This document shows positions 9,827-20,129 of a stretch of DNA of 64,000 nt, one piece after another. The DNA is taken from assembly GCF_900113115.1 (NCBI RefSeq), contig NZ_FOOF01000007.1:248001-312000 (forward strand). Reading direction: 5' to 3'. Position 1 is the first letter of the stretch. Each line of letters starts with the position of its first letter. The translations under genes and the position numbers were made by a program. The notes beneath the pieces were generated by a model. The model was given only the letters and a program-made list of their open reading frames with translations, was not told the DNA's origin and made no database searches. The stretch is from Duganella sp. CF458. Its GTDB lineage: Bacteria; Pseudomonadota; Gammaproteobacteria; Burkholderiales; Burkholderiaceae_D.

Positions 9827-10786
9827 TTACTTCTTCAGCTTCAGTCGTGCGGTGCGCAGGATTTCCACGCACAGTTCTTCGTAGCTCACGCCGGTCGCGC
9901 GGGCAGCCATCGGCACCAGCGAGTGGCTGGTCATGCCTGGCGAGGTATTCACCTCCAGCAGGAACGGCTTGTTGTCTTTCGCGCGCAGCAGCACGTCGAC
10001 CCGGCCCCAGCCTTCGCAACCGACGGCGCGGTAGGCCGCTACGGCCAGGCGCTGCATGTCGTCCTGCATCGCCTGGTCCAGCTGCGGCGGGCAGAAATAC
10101 TTGGTGTCGTCGGTGAAGTATTTGTTCTGGTAGTCGTAGTTGCCTTGCGGAGCCACGATTTCAACGATCGGCAGCGCGCGCGCATCCTTGCCGGTGCCCA
10201 GCACGGCGACGGTGAACTCGCGCCCTTCCACGAATTCTTCGGCCAGCACGCAGTCGTCCATCGCCGCGGCGGCATCGTAGGCGGCTTTCAGGCCGGCCTT
10301 GTCGCTCACCTTGGTGATGCCGATGGTCGAACCTTCGTGCGGCGGCTTCATGATCAGCGGCAGGCCCAGGCGCGCAGCTTCCGCGTCCAGGTCGGAATCG
10401 GCGCCCAGCACCGCGTATTCCGGGGTCGGCAGGTTTTCGCGCAGCCACAGGATCTTGGTGGTGATCTTGTCCATGCCCACCGAGCTGGCCATCACGCCGG
10501 AGCCGGTGTACGGGATGCCCAGCAGTTCCAGCGCCCCCTGGATGCTGCCGTCCTCGCCGTAGCGGCCGTGCAGGGCAATGAACACGCGGTCGAATTCTTC
10601 GTCGGCCAGTTCGGCCAGCGAGCGTTGGCCCGGGTCGAAGGCATGGGCGTCCACACCCTGGCTTTGCAGGGCTGCCAGCACGCCGGTGCCGGACATGATG
10701 GACACGTCGCGCTCGGCGGATGTGCCGCCGAACAGCACGCCCACCTTGCCGAATGCTTGCGCTTCTTGTGCAGTCAGTTTCGTCAT
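9827..10786 (-). CDS. ddl: D-alanine--D-alanine ligase
   Basis: An ATP-grasp ligase that makes D-Ala-D-Ala for the peptidoglycan stem peptide. The 319-residue protein has VGVLFGGTSAERDVSIMSG at the N-terminus, YTGSGVMASSVGMDK, KPPHEGSTIGITKV, and the metal/ATP site EVNTSPGMTSHSLVPMAA. Start chosen at the ATG at 10786, four bases after the murC stop, rather than an upstream in-frame codon at 10825 that would lie inside murC. Membership in the dcw cluster fits the DdlB type. Confidence 0.96.
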   Translation of the reverse strand: MTKLTAQEAQAFGKVGVLFGGTSAERDVSIMSGTGVLAALQSQGVDAHAFDPGQRSLAELADEEFDRVFIALHGRYGEDGSIQGALELLGIPYTGSGVMASSVGMDKITTKILWLRENLPTPEYAVLGADSDLDAEAARLGLPLIMKPPHEGSTIGITKVSDKAGLKAAYDAAAAMDDCVLAEEFVEGREFTVAVLGTGKDARALPIVEIVAPQGNYDYQNKYFTDDTKYFCPPQLDQAMQDDMQRLAVAAYRAVGCEGWGRVDVLLRAKDNKPFLLEVNTSPGMTSHSLVPMAARATGVSYEELCVEILRTARLKLKK

Positions 10787-10790
10787 CGCG

Positions 10791-12179
10791 TCAAGCCTTC
10801 CAGTTCGTGAGTTTTGCAGGGACACCGCTGATCGAGCCCGCGCCCATCGTGAGCACGACGTCGCCGTCGCGCACCACGTTCATGATTGTTTCCGGCATGT
10901 CGGCGATGTTTTCGACGAATACCGGCTCTGCCTTGCCGCGCGCGCGGATCGCGTGCGCCAGCGCACGGCCGTCGGCGGCCACGATCGGCGCCTCGCCCGC
11001 CGCATACACATCGGACAGCACCAGCACGTCGACCGTGCTCAGGACCTTGGCGAAGTCTTCGAACAGGTCGCGCGTGCGGCTGTAGCGGTGCGGCTGGAAG
11101 GCCAGCAGCAGGCGGCGGCCAGGATAGGCGGCGCGCGCGGCGGCGGTGGTCACTTCCATTTCAATCGGGTGATGGCCGAAATCGTCCACCAGGGTGAAGC
11201 TGCCGCCCGCAGGGATGGCCACTTCGCCGTGTTTGGTGAAACGGCGGCCCACGCCGGCGAAACCTGCCAGGCCGGCTTGCGTTGCCGTATCCGGCACGCC
11301 GATCTCGCGCGCGATGGCGACCGCCGAGCAGGCGTTCTGCACGTTGTGCAAGCCGGGCTGGTTCAGCACGATGTCCAGGTCCGGGAAACCCTCCTGCAGC
11401 ACGGTGAAGTGCATCTGGGTGCCGACTGCGCGCGCGTTCACGGCGCGCACTTCAGCGTCTTCCGCGAAGCCATAGGTGGTGACCGGCTTGGTCACCTGCG
11501 GGATGATGGCGCGCACGTGCGGGTCGTCGACGCACAGCATGGCGCGGCCGTAGAACGGCAGGCGGTGCGTGAAGTGCACGAAGGCTTGCTTGAGTTTTTC
11601 GAAATCGTGTTCGTAGGTCTCCATATGATCGGCATCGATGTTGGTGATGACTTCGATCATGGGGGTCAGGTTCAGGAACGACGCATCGGATTCGTCCGCC
11701 TCGGCCACCAGGTATTCGCCGGAGCCGAGCTTGGCGTTGGCGCCGGCTGCGGTCAGGCGGCCGCCGATCACGAACGTCGGGTCCAGGCCGCCCTCGGCCA
11801 GCACCGACGCCACCAGGCTGGTGGTGGTGGTCTTGCCGTGGGTGCCGGCAATGGCGATGCCGCGTTTCAGGCGCATCAGTTCACCGAGCATCACGGCACG
11901 CGGCACGATAGGAATCTTGCGCGCGCGCGCGGCAAGCACTTCCGGGTTGTCGGCCTTGACGGCGGTCGAGGTAACCACCGCGTCCGCGTTGCCGATGAAG
12001 GCTGCGTCGTGGCCCTGGTGCACGATAGCGCCCATGTCGACCAGGCGCTGGGTCACGGCATTCGAGCCGAGGTCCGAGCCGGAGACGTTGTAGCCCAGCG
12101 TCACCAGCACTTCGGCGATGCCGCTCATGCCGCTGCCGCCGATGCCGACGAAGTGAATGTTCTTTACTTTATGTTTCAT
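10791..12179 (-). CDS. murC: UDP-N-acetylmuramate--L-alanine ligase
   Basis: Cytoplasmic ATP-dependent Mur ligase adding L-alanine to UDP-MurNAc. The 462-residue protein has the UDP-binding N-terminus [18 protein letters not shown], the P-loop [11 protein letters not shown], and the central [12 protein letters not shown] and HMETYEHD motifs, followed by the HPIEMEVT and [13 protein letters not shown]-terminal segments. Its start overlaps the murG stop by four bases (ATGA), implying translational coupling. Confidence 0.98.
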   Translation of the reverse strand: MKHKVKNIHFVGIGGSGMSGIAEVLVTLGYNVSGSDLGSNAVTQRLVDMGAIVHQGHDAAFIGNADAVVTSTAVKADNPEVLAARARKIPIVPRAVMLGELMRLKRGIAIAGTHGKTTTTSLVASVLAEGGLDPTFVIGGRLTAAGANAKLGSGEYLVAEADESDASFLNLTPMIEVITNIDADHMETYEHDFEKLKQAFVHFTHRLPFYGRAMLCVDDPHVRAIIPQVTKPVTTYGFAEDAEVRAVNARAVGTQMHFTVLQEGFPDLDIVLNQPGLHNVQNACSAVAIAREIGVPDTATQAGLAGFAGVGRRFTKHGEVAIPAGGSFTLVDDFGHHPIEMEVTTAAARAAYPGRRLLLAFQPHRYSRTRDLFEDFAKVLSTVDVLVLSDVYAAGEAPIVAADGRALAHAIRARGKAEPVFVENIADMPETIMNVVRDGDVVLTMGAGSISGVPAKLTNWKA

Positions 12180-13246
12180 GCTAGTGCTTCCAATTCTTGT
12201 GCGATGGCGTCATTCGCATCGCGCTTGCCCACTGCAAGCGCCGCGGCCGCCATCTTCTGGCAGGTGCTGCGGTTCAACGTCTGCAGCAGCGCTGCCAGGC
12301 TTTCCGGATTCAGTTCCGTCTGCGGCATGTGGATGGACGCGCCCTGCTTGGCCATCCATTGCGCGTTATCGCGCTGGTGGCTGGTGGTCGAGACCACCAG
12401 GGGAACCAGCACGCTGGCGACGCCGGCGGCAGTCAGTTCCGACACGGTGATGGCACCGGCGCGGCAGATCACCACGTCCGCCTGCGCATATGCGCTTGCC
12501 ATGTCGTCGATGAAATCGACCACGTTTGCTTCCACATGCGCCTGCGCGTAAGCCGCGCGCAGGGCTTCAATATTCTTTTTGCCCGACTGGTGGGTCACCA
12601 GCGGGCGCTGTTCCGGCGCGATCAGCGCCAGTGCGGCCGGCAGCGCTTCATTGAGCGCCTTGGCGCCCAGGCTGCCGCCCACCACCAGGATGCGCAGCAC
12701 GCCTTCCCGGCCCGCGAAGCGCAGTCCGGGCGCCGGCAGCGCCAGGATTTCCTTGCGCACCGGATTGCCGGTGACGACTGCCTTGCCGGCCACCGCGCCG
12801 AAATCGGCCGTGAAGCCGAAGAAGACCTTCTTCGCCATCGGCGCCAGCGTCTTGTTCGACAGCAGCAGGCCCGCGTCGGCGTTCACCAGGGCCAGCGGCA
12901 CGCCGCGCAGCCTGGCCATCACGCCGCCCGGCACGCAGACATAGCCGCCCATGCCCAGCACCACATCGGGCTTGCGCTTGCCGATGAAGCGGAAGCAGTC
13001 AATGAAGGCGCCAATCATCTTGAATGCACCGCCAATGGTGTGCGCCAGGCCCTTGCCGCGCATGCCGCTGAAATGGACCACGTCCATGTCGACGTTATGC
13101 TTGGGCACCAGTTCCGTTTCCATGCCGTGCGAGGTGCCGAGCCAGGAAACTTCCCAGCCGCGGGCACGCATGGCCTGGGCGATTGCCAGGCCGGGGAAAA
13201 TGTGGCCGCCAGTGCCGGCCGCCATGATCATCAGGCGCTTGGTCAT
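12176..13246 (-). CDS. murG: UDP-GlcNAc--lipid I N-acetylglucosaminyltransferase
   Basis: Peripheral inner-membrane GT28 enzyme that converts lipid I to lipid II. The 356-residue protein carries [18 protein letters not shown] (first G loop), [14 protein letters not shown] (second), [12 protein letters not shown] (third) and the donor-binding region [17 protein letters not shown]. The ATG at 13246 overlaps the ftsW stop by four bases. The open frame continues far upstream, but that part is antisense or shifted relative to ftsW. Confidence 0.98.
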   Translation of the reverse strand: MTKRLMIMAAGTGGHIFPGLAIAQAMRARGWEVSWLGTSHGMETELVPKHNVDMDVVHFSGMRGKGLAHTIGGAFKMIGAFIDCFRFIGKRKPDVVLGMGGYVCVPGGVMARLRGVPLALVNADAGLLLSNKTLAPMAKKVFFGFTADFGAVAGKAVVTGNPVRKEILALPAPGLRFAGREGVLRILVVGGSLGAKALNEALPAALALIAPEQRPLVTHQSGKKNIEALRAAYAQAHVEANVVDFIDDMASAYAQADVVICRAGAITVSELTAAGVASVLVPLVVSTTSHQRDNAQWMAKQGASIHMPQTELNPESLAALLQTLNRSTCQKMAAAALAVGKRDANDAIAQELEALA

Positions 13247-14454
13247 ACGCGCCCTCCCCGCATCATCTGGCGATTCTCGAAGTCGATGCGCAGCAGGATC
13301 GCCAGGCCCACGCAGTTGATGATGATGCCGGTGCCGCCATAACTCATGAGCGGCAGGGTCAGGCCTTTGGTTGGCAGCAAGCCGAGATTCACGCCCATAT
13401 TGATGAAAGTCTGTACGCCGATCCAGATGCCGATGCCTTTTGCGGCCAAGCCGGCGAAAGTCTGGTCCATGGCAATAGCCTGGCGGCCGATGTCGAAAGC
13501 ACGCTTGACGATCCAGTAGAACATGCCGATGGTGACCAGCACCCCGATCATGCCCAGCTCTTCGCCGATCACCGCCAGCAGGAAGTCGGTATGCGCTTCC
13601 GGCAGGTAGTGCAGTTTTTCCACGCTGGCGCCCAAGCCCACGCCGCCGATCTCGCCGCGGCCGAAAGCAATCAGCGAGTGCGTCAGCTGGTAGGACTTGT
13701 TCAGGGCGTTCTCTTCTTCCCACGGATTGAGGTAGGCGAACAGGCGCGCGCGGCGGAATGGCGAGAGCCAGATGATGGCAACGAAGATCGTCACCAGCAT
13801 GCCGGCAATGCCGCCGAACCAGACCGCGTTGACGCCGCCCAGGAACAGGATGCCCATGGCGATGCAGACGATCACGCCGAACGCGCCCAGGTCGGGTTCC
13901 AGCAGCAGCAGCAGGCCGACAAACGCCACCGCCAGCGCCATCGGCGCGAAGCCCTTGGACAGGCGGTGCATGAATTCCTGCTTGCGCACGGTGTAGTCTG
14001 CCGCATACAGCACGATGAAGAGCTTCATCAGCTCGGACGGCTGGAACTGGAATAGCTTGAGGTTCAGCCAGCGACGGCCGCCGTTCACGTTGACGCCCAG
14101 GCCGGGCACCAGCACCAGCACCAGCGCCACCAGCGTGGCAATGAACAGGTAGGGCGCGGCTTTCTGCCAGATTTCCACGCGCACGCGGAAGGCGACAGCT
14201 GCCGCCACCATGGCGATGGCAATGAAGATCGCCTGGCGCTGCACGAAGAAGTGATTCTTGTAGGCGGCGAACTTGGGCGAATCCGGCAGCGCGATCGAGG
14301 CGGAATACACCATAACCATCCCGAACAGCATGAGCAGCAGCACCGACCAGACCAGCGGCTGGTCGTATTCCATCATCTTCGAATGGCGTGCGCGTCCATC
14401 CAGCGGAGCTGGAGACTCGGAGCCACCGAAGCGGAATGGAAGCTGGATTGCCAT
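13243..14454 (-). CDS. ftsW: Peptidoglycan glycosyltransferase FtsW (SEDS family)
   Basis: SEDS-family polymerase that acts with FtsI in septal wall synthesis. The 403-residue protein has about ten transmembrane helices. Diagnostic segments are [31 protein letters not shown] and [18 protein letters not shown]. The start at 14454 ([11 protein letters not shown]) overlaps the murD stop by one base (TGATG); an upstream start at 14553 would add 33 residues overlapping murD and unlike the family. The cytoplasmic N-terminus is rather long (about 35 residues). Confidence 0.97.
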   Translation of the reverse strand: MAIQLPFRFGGSESPAPLDGRARHSKMMEYDQPLVWSVLLLMLFGMVMVYSASIALPDSPKFAAYKNHFFVQRQAIFIAIAMVAAAVAFRVRVEIWQKAAPYLFIATLVALVLVLVPGLGVNVNGGRRWLNLKLFQFQPSELMKLFIVLYAADYTVRKQEFMHRLSKGFAPMALAVAFVGLLLLLEPDLGAFGVIVCIAMGILFLGGVNAVWFGGIAGMLVTIFVAIIWLSPFRRARLFAYLNPWEEENALNKSYQLTHSLIAFGRGEIGGVGLGASVEKLHYLPEAHTDFLLAVIGEELGMIGVLVTIGMFYWIVKRAFDIGRQAIAMDQTFAGLAAKGIGIWIGVQTFINMGVNLGLLPTKGLTLPLMSYGGTGIIINCVGLAILLRIDFENRQMMRGGRV

Positions 14455-15959
14455 CAGATCTCCTGCCCCGCATCCAGTGCGATCCCGCGCACGGTGTCGA
14501 TAAACACCTGCGCGCGGTGCGCATAGTTCTTGAACATGTCCAGGCTGGCGCAAGCCGGCGACAGCAGCACGGCATCGCCGGCGTCGGCCAAGGCTGCGGC
14601 GCGCCTGGTCGCTTCTTCCAGCGTTGCGAAGTCTTCCATCTTCACGCCGGTCGGCTCCAAGGCCGTACGGATGGCCGGGGCATCGCGGCCGATCAGCACC
14701 ACGGCGCGCACGAAGCGGCGCACCGGGCCGGCCAGGGGATCGAATTCCTGGCCCTTGCCGTCGCCGCCGGCAATCACGACCAGCTTTTGCTCGCTCCCTC
14801 CGAAGGATTGGCCCAGGCCCACCAGCGCGGCGACAGTCGCGCCCACATTGGTGCCCTTGGAATCGTCGTAGTAATCAACACCGTTGATCGAGGCCACCAG
14901 TTCCACGCGGTGCGGCTGGCCTTTGTATTCGCGCAGGCCGTGCAACAGCGGCGCAAACGGCAGGCCGATGGCGCGGCAAAGCGCCAGCGCGGCCAGCGCG
15001 TTGGACGCGTTATGGGTGCCGCGGATCTGCAGCGCATCGGCCGGCATCAGCTTCTTGGTGTAGCACTCCACCGGCGGTGGCGGCGGGTCGTTTTTCTTGC
15101 GGCGCTTCGGCGGCTCGGCGTCGTCGGTCGGTTCGGCGGTGGCGAGCCAGTACACGCCGCGCTCATTGACCAGGCCGAAGCTGTGCGCCAACTCCGGCGC
15201 ATCGGTGCCGAAGGTGACGTTTTCGCCGACCGGGTTGGCCATCGCCATGGTCCACTTGTCGTCGCGGTTCAGCACGCGCACGGTGTCGTCGCCGAAGATG
15301 CGCTTCTTGTCGTCGGCATAGGCCTGCATGCTGCCGTGCCAGTCCAGGTGGTCCTGGGTGACGTTCAGCACGGTGGCCGCGTCCGCGTTCAGGCTGTAGG
15401 TGGTGTGCAACTGGAAGCTGGACAGCTCGAGCACCCAGGCTTGCGGCAGGGTATCGTTCTCCATCACTTCACGCAGCACGTCCAGCGCGGCCGGGCTGAT
15501 ATTGCCGGCCACGCGTACCGACATGCCGGCGCGTTCGCACAGCTGGCCGGTCAGGCTGGTGACAGTGGTCTTGCCGTTCGTGCCGGTGATGGCGATGACT
15601 TTCGGCGCGTAGGCACGGTCGTCCTTCAGCCATTTCAGCGCCTGGGCGAACAGCTCAATTTCGCCCCAGACGGGAATGCCCTTCTCGGCCGCAGCCGGAA
15701 TGATCTCGGCCAGTTCCTTGTTCGGCCCCAGGCCCGGGCTGGCGCAGACAAAGTCCACGCCGTCCAGCAGCGCCGCGTTGAACGGGCCGGAAATGAACTG
15801 CGTGCCGGGCAGTTGCTCGCGCAGCAGCGGCAGGCGATCCGGCACCGGGCGCGTGTCGGCAACGCGCAGCAGCGCGCCGCAGCGCGCCAGCCAGTGCGCC
15901 ATCGCCAGGCCCGATTCGCCGAGCCCCAGTACCAGTGCAATTTTGCCGTTGTAGATCAT
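14454..15959 (-). CDS. murD: UDP-N-acetylmuramoyl-L-alanine--D-glutamate ligase
   Basis: Mur ligase that adds D-glutamate. The 501-residue protein has the N-terminal [17 protein letters not shown], the P-loop [15 protein letters not shown], the VLELSSFQL segment, [11 protein letters not shown] and the C-terminal [12 protein letters not shown] motif. It is longer than the E. coli enzyme (about 440 residues), largely because of an acidic, then basic, then proline-rich insertion around residues 274-297 ([15 protein letters not shown] followed by five prolines). Its start overlaps the mraY stop by one base. Confidence 0.97.
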   Translation of the reverse strand: MIYNGKIALVLGLGESGLAMAHWLARCGALLRVADTRPVPDRLPLLREQLPGTQFISGPFNAALLDGVDFVCASPGLGPNKELAEIIPAAAEKGIPVWGEIELFAQALKWLKDDRAYAPKVIAITGTNGKTTVTSLTGQLCERAGMSVRVAGNISPAALDVLREVMENDTLPQAWVLELSSFQLHTTYSLNADAATVLNVTQDHLDWHGSMQAYADDKKRIFGDDTVRVLNRDDKWTMAMANPVGENVTFGTDAPELAHSFGLVNERGVYWLATAEPTDDAEPPKRRKKNDPPPPPVECYTKKLMPADALQIRGTHNASNALAALALCRAIGLPFAPLLHGLREYKGQPHRVELVASINGVDYYDDSKGTNVGATVAALVGLGQSFGGSEQKLVVIAGGDGKGQEFDPLAGPVRRFVRAVVLIGRDAPAIRTALEPTGVKMEDFATLEEATRRAAALADAGDAVLLSPACASLDMFKNYAHRAQVFIDTVRGIALDAGQEI

Positions 15960-17128
15960 CAGCGCAGCTTCAGGGTAGACAGGCCAACCAGCACCAGCAT
16001 CATCGTGATGATCCAGAAGCGCACGACGACCTGGGTCTCTTTCCAGCCCTTCTGTTCAAAGTGGTGGTGCAAAGGCGCCATCAGGAACACGCGGCGGCCG
16101 ACGCCGTAGCGCTTCTTGGTGTACTTGAACCAGCCGACCTGGATGATCACCGACAGCGTCTCCGCCACGAAGATGCCGCCCATGATGAACAGGACGATTT
16201 CCTGCCGCACAATCACCGCGATGGTACCCAGCGCACCGCCCAGCGCCAGTGCGCCGACGTCGCCCATGAACACTTGCGCAGGGTGCGCGTTATACCAGAG
16301 GAAGGCCAGGCCGGCCCCCGCCATCGCACCGCAGAAGATGATCAGCTCACCGGCGCCTGGGATGTGGGGGATGAACAGGTACTTCGAATAGGTTGCCGAA
16401 CCGGTCAGGTAGGCGAACAGGCCCAGGGCCGAACCCACCATCACGGTCGGCATGATGGCCAGGCCGTCCAGGCCGTCGGTGAAGTTCACCGCGTTCGAGG
16501 TGCCGACGATCACGCAATAGGTCAGCGCGATGAAGCCCCATACGCCCAGCGGGTAGCTGATGGTCTTCACGAACGGTACGATCAGGTCGGCCTTCGGCGG
16601 CAGGTCCATCGAGAAGCCCGACTGTACCCACTGGAAGAACAGCTCGAACACCTTGGCCGGCGTCGGCGCCGACACCGAGAAGGCCAGGTACAGCGCGGCG
16701 GCGATGCCGACCAGCGACTGCCAGAAGTATTTCTCAGCCGAACGCATGCCTTCCGGGTCCTGGCGCACCACCTTGCGGTAATCGTCCACCCAGCCCACGG
16801 CGCCGAAGCCCATGGTCACGATCATCACCGGCCAGATCAGGCGGTTCGACCAGTCGCACCACAACACGGTGGCGATGCCGACGGCGATCAAGAGCAGCAC
16901 GCCGCCCATGGTCGGGGTGCCGTGCTTCTTCAGGTGGGTCTGCGGGCCGTCGGTGCGCACCGCCTGGCCGTACTTCATGACAGTCAGTTTGCGGATCACG
17001 GCGGGACCGGCGATCAGGCCGATCAGCAGGGCCGTGATGGTAGCCATCACAGCGCGGAAGGTGATGTAGTTAAAGAGGCGGAAAGCCCCGATGTCGTCCT
17101 GCAGGATTTGTGCCAGCCAGAGCAGCAT
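15959..17128 (-). CDS. mraY: Phospho-N-acetylmuramoyl-pentapeptide-transferase
   Basis: Integral membrane enzyme that makes lipid I from UDP-MurNAc-pentapeptide and undecaprenyl phosphate. The 389-residue protein has about ten helices and the catalytic signatures [10 protein letters not shown] (Asp-Asp), [14 protein letters not shown] and [12 protein letters not shown]. The early motif [16 protein letters not shown] is also typical. It starts two bases after the murF stop. Confidence 0.98.
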   Translation of the reverse strand: MLLWLAQILQDDIGAFRLFNYITFRAVMATITALLIGLIAGPAVIRKLTVMKYGQAVRTDGPQTHLKKHGTPTMGGVLLLIAVGIATVLWCDWSNRLIWPVMIVTMGFGAVGWVDDYRKVVRQDPEGMRSAEKYFWQSLVGIAAALYLAFSVSAPTPAKVFELFFQWVQSGFSMDLPPKADLIVPFVKTISYPLGVWGFIALTYCVIVGTSNAVNFTDGLDGLAIMPTVMVGSALGLFAYLTGSATYSKYLFIPHIPGAGELIIFCGAMAGAGLAFLWYNAHPAQVFMGDVGALALGGALGTIAVIVRQEIVLFIMGGIFVAETLSVIIQVGWFKYTKKRYGVGRRVFLMAPLHHHFEQKGWKETQVVVRFWIITMMLVLVGLSTLKLR

Positions 17129-17130
17129 GA

Positions 17131-18585
17131 TTAGTGTGTTTCCTTTGTAGCGTGTTGCGATCCAATCAAATGCTGCACGACCCGTTCCATCTTCATGAAG
17201 CGGGAGCCCTTGATCAATACGGTTGCATCCGGCGTTACTGCGGCGCTTACGGCCTGCAGCAGCGCGTCGAATTCCTGGTGGTGCTCGGCATGAGGCGCCA
17301 TGTGGGAGGCCAGCGTGCCGGTGGCGAAGAAGTGCTCGATGCCTTTCGTCGCAGCATAGGCGGCGACTTCTTCGTGAAACTCCTTGCCTTGCGTGCCGAC
17401 TTCACCCATGTCGCCCAGCACCAGCACGCGCGGCGCCCTGGCCTTGGCCAGCACGTCGATGGCGGCGCGCACCGAGTCCGGGTTGGCGTTGTAAGTGTCA
17501 TCGATCAGCAGCGCGCCGTTGGCGGCCTGCTTCTTCTGCAGGCGGCCGTTCACTGGCGCGAACGCTTCCAGCCCTGTGCGGATGGTGGAAGTGTCGATGC
17601 CGGCTGCATAGGTGCAGGCAATCGCGGCCAGCGCATTGCGGACATTGTGGTCGCCGGCGGCCTGCAGCGAAACGCTGAAGTGGCGCTGCACCGCGTCCGG
17701 CGCGGAGAACGACGCGGCGGCGCCATGGCCTGCGGCGTGCGCGTTGGCTGCCGGGCGCACGGTCACTTCCAGCCCGGAGCCGAAGTCGCCGGCGGTGTAG
17801 GTGCAACTCACGTTGGCGGCCGCATCGAGCCCGAAGGTCAGCACGCGCCGGCCGACGGACAGCTCGCGCCAGATCGGAGTGAATTCGTCGCCATGCGGGA
17901 ATACGGCCACGCCGTCGCCCGGCAATGCCGTCAACACACTGCCGTTCTCGCGCGCCACCGCTTCCACGGTGTGCATGAATTCCTGGTGCTCACGCTGGGC
18001 GTTGTTCACCATGCCGATGGTCGGCGCGGCAATGGCGCTCAGGCGGCCGATCTCGCCCGGATGGTTCATGCCCAGCTCCACCACGGCGGAACGGTGCGCA
18101 GCATTCAGGCGGAACAGCGTCAGCGGCACGCCGATCTCGTTGTTCAGGTTGCCGCGCGTTGCCAGCCGTCCCTCTTCGCCATGGGCGGCAGCCAGGATGG
18201 AGGCGATCATTTCCTTGACGGTGGTCTTGCCGTTGGAGCCGGTTACGCCGATCACCGGCAGCGCGAACTGATTGCGCCAGTAGTTGGCGATCTGGCCCAG
18301 CGCCAACAGGGTGTCCGGCACCACGATGGCCGGCAGGGTCCAGCCCTCAGGCAGCTTTTCGACGACAACCGCAGCCACGCCCTTGGCGACCACCTGCTGC
18401 AGGAAATCGTGGGCATCGAACACTTCACCGCGCAGGGCGACAAACAGTTGGCCGGGGCCGACCGTGCGGGTGTCGGTCGACACGCCGTCGAAGTCCAGCG
18501 CCAGCGCGGCGTCATTGGACAGCACGCCGTGATGCAGCCGGGCGCCGCTCAGCGCAGGCAGGATATGGGCGATAGTGCTGCGCAT
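17131..18585 (-). CDS. murF: UDP-N-acetylmuramoyl-tripeptide--D-alanyl-D-alanine ligase
   Basis: Last cytoplasmic Mur ligase, adding D-Ala-D-Ala. The 484-residue protein has the N-terminal [23 protein letters not shown] region (UDP-sugar binding), the P-loop [34 protein letters not shown], and the C-terminal [18 protein letters not shown] poorly conserved Ala/His-rich stretch (about residues 290-310) varies among species. It overlaps the murE stop by one base. Confidence 0.97.
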   Translation of the reverse strand: MRSTIAHILPALSGARLHHGVLSNDAALALDFDGVSTDTRTVGPGQLFVALRGEVFDAHDFLQQVVAKGVAAVVVEKLPEGWTLPAIVVPDTLLALGQIANYWRNQFALPVIGVTGSNGKTTVKEMIASILAAAHGEEGRLATRGNLNNEIGVPLTLFRLNAAHRSAVVELGMNHPGEIGRLSAIAAPTIGMVNNAQREHQEFMHTVEAVARENGSVLTALPGDGVAVFPHGDEFTPIWRELSVGRRVLTFGLDAAANVSCTYTAGDFGSGLEVTVRPAANAHAAGHGAAASFSAPDAVQRHFSVSLQAAGDHNVRNALAAIACTYAAGIDTSTIRTGLEAFAPVNGRLQKKQAANGALLIDDTYNANPDSVRAAIDVLAKARAPRVLVLGDMGEVGTQGKEFHEEVAAYAATKGIEHFFATGTLASHMAPHAEHHQEFDALLQAVSAAVTPDATVLIKGSRFMKMERVVQHLIGSQHATKETH

Positions 18586-20129
18586 CAGTGCGGCCTCATC
18601 ATGGTAAGGCGTGCCGACAACGCAAGCTGGGCGTGCTCGGCGTCCGAGAACGGCATCTTGCGGCCCTTGATTTCCTGGTAAGGCTCATGGCCTTTCCCTG
18701 CCAGCAGGATCACGTCCGCCTTGCCGGCATTGCGCACTGCGGACAGGATGGCGGCGGCGCGGTCTTCCACCGTCAGGAATTCCGAATTCGGATGTTGCGG
18801 GTCCATGCCTGCCGTGATCTGGCGAATGATTTCAGCAGGATCCTCGCTGCGCGGATTGTCGCTGGTGACCAGCACATGTTCCGCCATCTGCGAAATCCGG
18901 CCCATCTGCGGACGCTTGCCCGGATCGCGGTCGCCGCCGCAGCCGAACACGCACCACAGGTGGCCGCCGCGGTCGGCCGCCACGGAACGCAGCGCTTCCA
19001 GCGTCTTTTCCAGCGCATCCGGCGTATGGGCGTAGTCGATCACCACCATCGGCGCTTCCTGGCCGCCGATCTGCTGCATGCGGCCCGGGGCCGGCTGCAG
19101 CGATTCGATGCCGTCGATGGCGGTGCGGAAGGCGATCCCCTTCGCCAGCAACGCGGCCAGCACGGCCAGCGCATTGCTCACGTTGAACGGGCCGACCAGT
19201 TGGGTACGCACATGGGCATGGCCGAAGGTCGAATCGAGGTTGAACTCCGTGCCCAGGTTGCGGCTGCGCAGCGCGCTGGCGCGCAGCATCGAAATACCCG
19301 GCACATTCGGTTGCGCCTTGATGTCTTTCAGCGTGTAGCCGATGATGACCGGCTTGCGCGCCGCCTTGGAAGCCTTGATGTGCGCCACCAGGCGGTGGCC
19401 CATCGGGTCGTCCAGGTTCAGCACGGCATGCTTCAGGCCCGGCCAATCGAACAGGATGGTCTTGGCGGCCTCGTAGTTCGCTTCGTCGCCATGATAGTCC
19501 AGGTGGTCGCGGGTCAGGTTGGTGAAGATCGCCACGTCGAAATGCATGCCTTCGGTGCGGCCCTGGTGCAGGCCGATGGACGAGGCTTCGATGGCCAGCG
19601 CGGCGGCGCCGTCGGCCTGTACATCCTTCAGCTTGCGCGCCAGCAGCACGGCGTCCGGCGTGGTGTAGCCGGTTTCGTCGAATTCCACTTCGCCGCGCGC
19701 GCGGAACATGCCGACACCCAGCGTGCCGATGACGGCGGTGGTTTCGCCGACCTTGGCCAACGCCTGGCCGGTCCACACCGCGCAGGAAGTCTTGCCGTTG
19801 GTGCCGGTGACGGCGACAGTGAACATGCCCGCATCGGGCTGGCCGTACCAGGCGTGCGCAATCGGGCCGGCCTGCTGCTTCAGGCCGGGTACGGCGAGGC
19901 GCGGCACAGCGTGAGCGCCGTCCCAGGCGTAGCCGGTGTCGTCGTAGACCACGGCGGCGGCGCCGTTGGCGATGGCGGCCGCGATAAAGGTGCGGCCATC
20001 CTTGGCGTCGCCAGGATAGGCAAAGAACACGTCGCCGGCCTTGATGCGGCGCGAGTCGGACGCCAGTTGCGCGCTTGGCGCAGCTTCGCGCATCCAGCTG
20101 ATAATTTCTTGATGGTTCATCGTCGTCAT
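18585..20129 (-). CDS. murE: UDP-MurNAc-L-Ala-D-Glu--meso-diaminopimelate ligase
   Basis: Adds meso-diaminopimelate to the stem peptide. The 514-residue protein has ASDSRRIKAGDVFFAYPG, the P-loop TGTNGKTSCAVWTG, NLTRDHLDYHG and VVIDYAHTPDALEKTL. The DNPR motif (SDNPRSEDP) marks meso-DAP rather than lysine specificity. The ATG at 20129 directly abuts the ftsI stop; a second in-frame ATG at 20120 is also possible. Confidence 0.97.
   Translation of the reverse strand: MTTMNHQEIISWMREAAPSAQLASDSRRIKAGDVFFAYPGDAKDGRTFIAAAIANGAAAVVYDDTGYAWDGAHAVPRLAVPGLKQQAGPIAHAWYGQPDAGMFTVAVTGTNGKTSCAVWTGQALAKVGETTAVIGTLGVGMFRARGEVEFDETGYTTPDAVLLARKLKDVQADGAAALAIEASSIGLHQGRTEGMHFDVAIFTNLTRDHLDYHGDEANYEAAKTILFDWPGLKHAVLNLDDPMGHRLVAHIKASKAARKPVIIGYTLKDIKAQPNVPGISMLRASALRSRNLGTEFNLDSTFGHAHVRTQLVGPFNVSNALAVLAALLAKGIAFRTAIDGIESLQPAPGRMQQIGGQEAPMVVIDYAHTPDALEKTLEALRSVAADRGGHLWCVFGCGGDRDPGKRPQMGRISQMAEHVLVTSDNPRSEDPAEIIRQITAGMDPQHPNSEFLTVEDRAAAILSAVRNAGKADVILLAGKGHEPYQEIKGRKMPFSDAEHAQLALSARLTMMRPH

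Noticed and set aside
7874..10810. 978-codon plus-strand open frame
   Set aside because: It lies antisense to ftsA, ftsQ and ddl, has no recognisable domain and the typical shadow composition.
12176..14575. 799-codon minus-strand frame covering murG and ftsW
   Set aside because: Only the last 356 codons are MurG; the rest is out of frame with ftsW and unlike any protein, so it is not a fusion.
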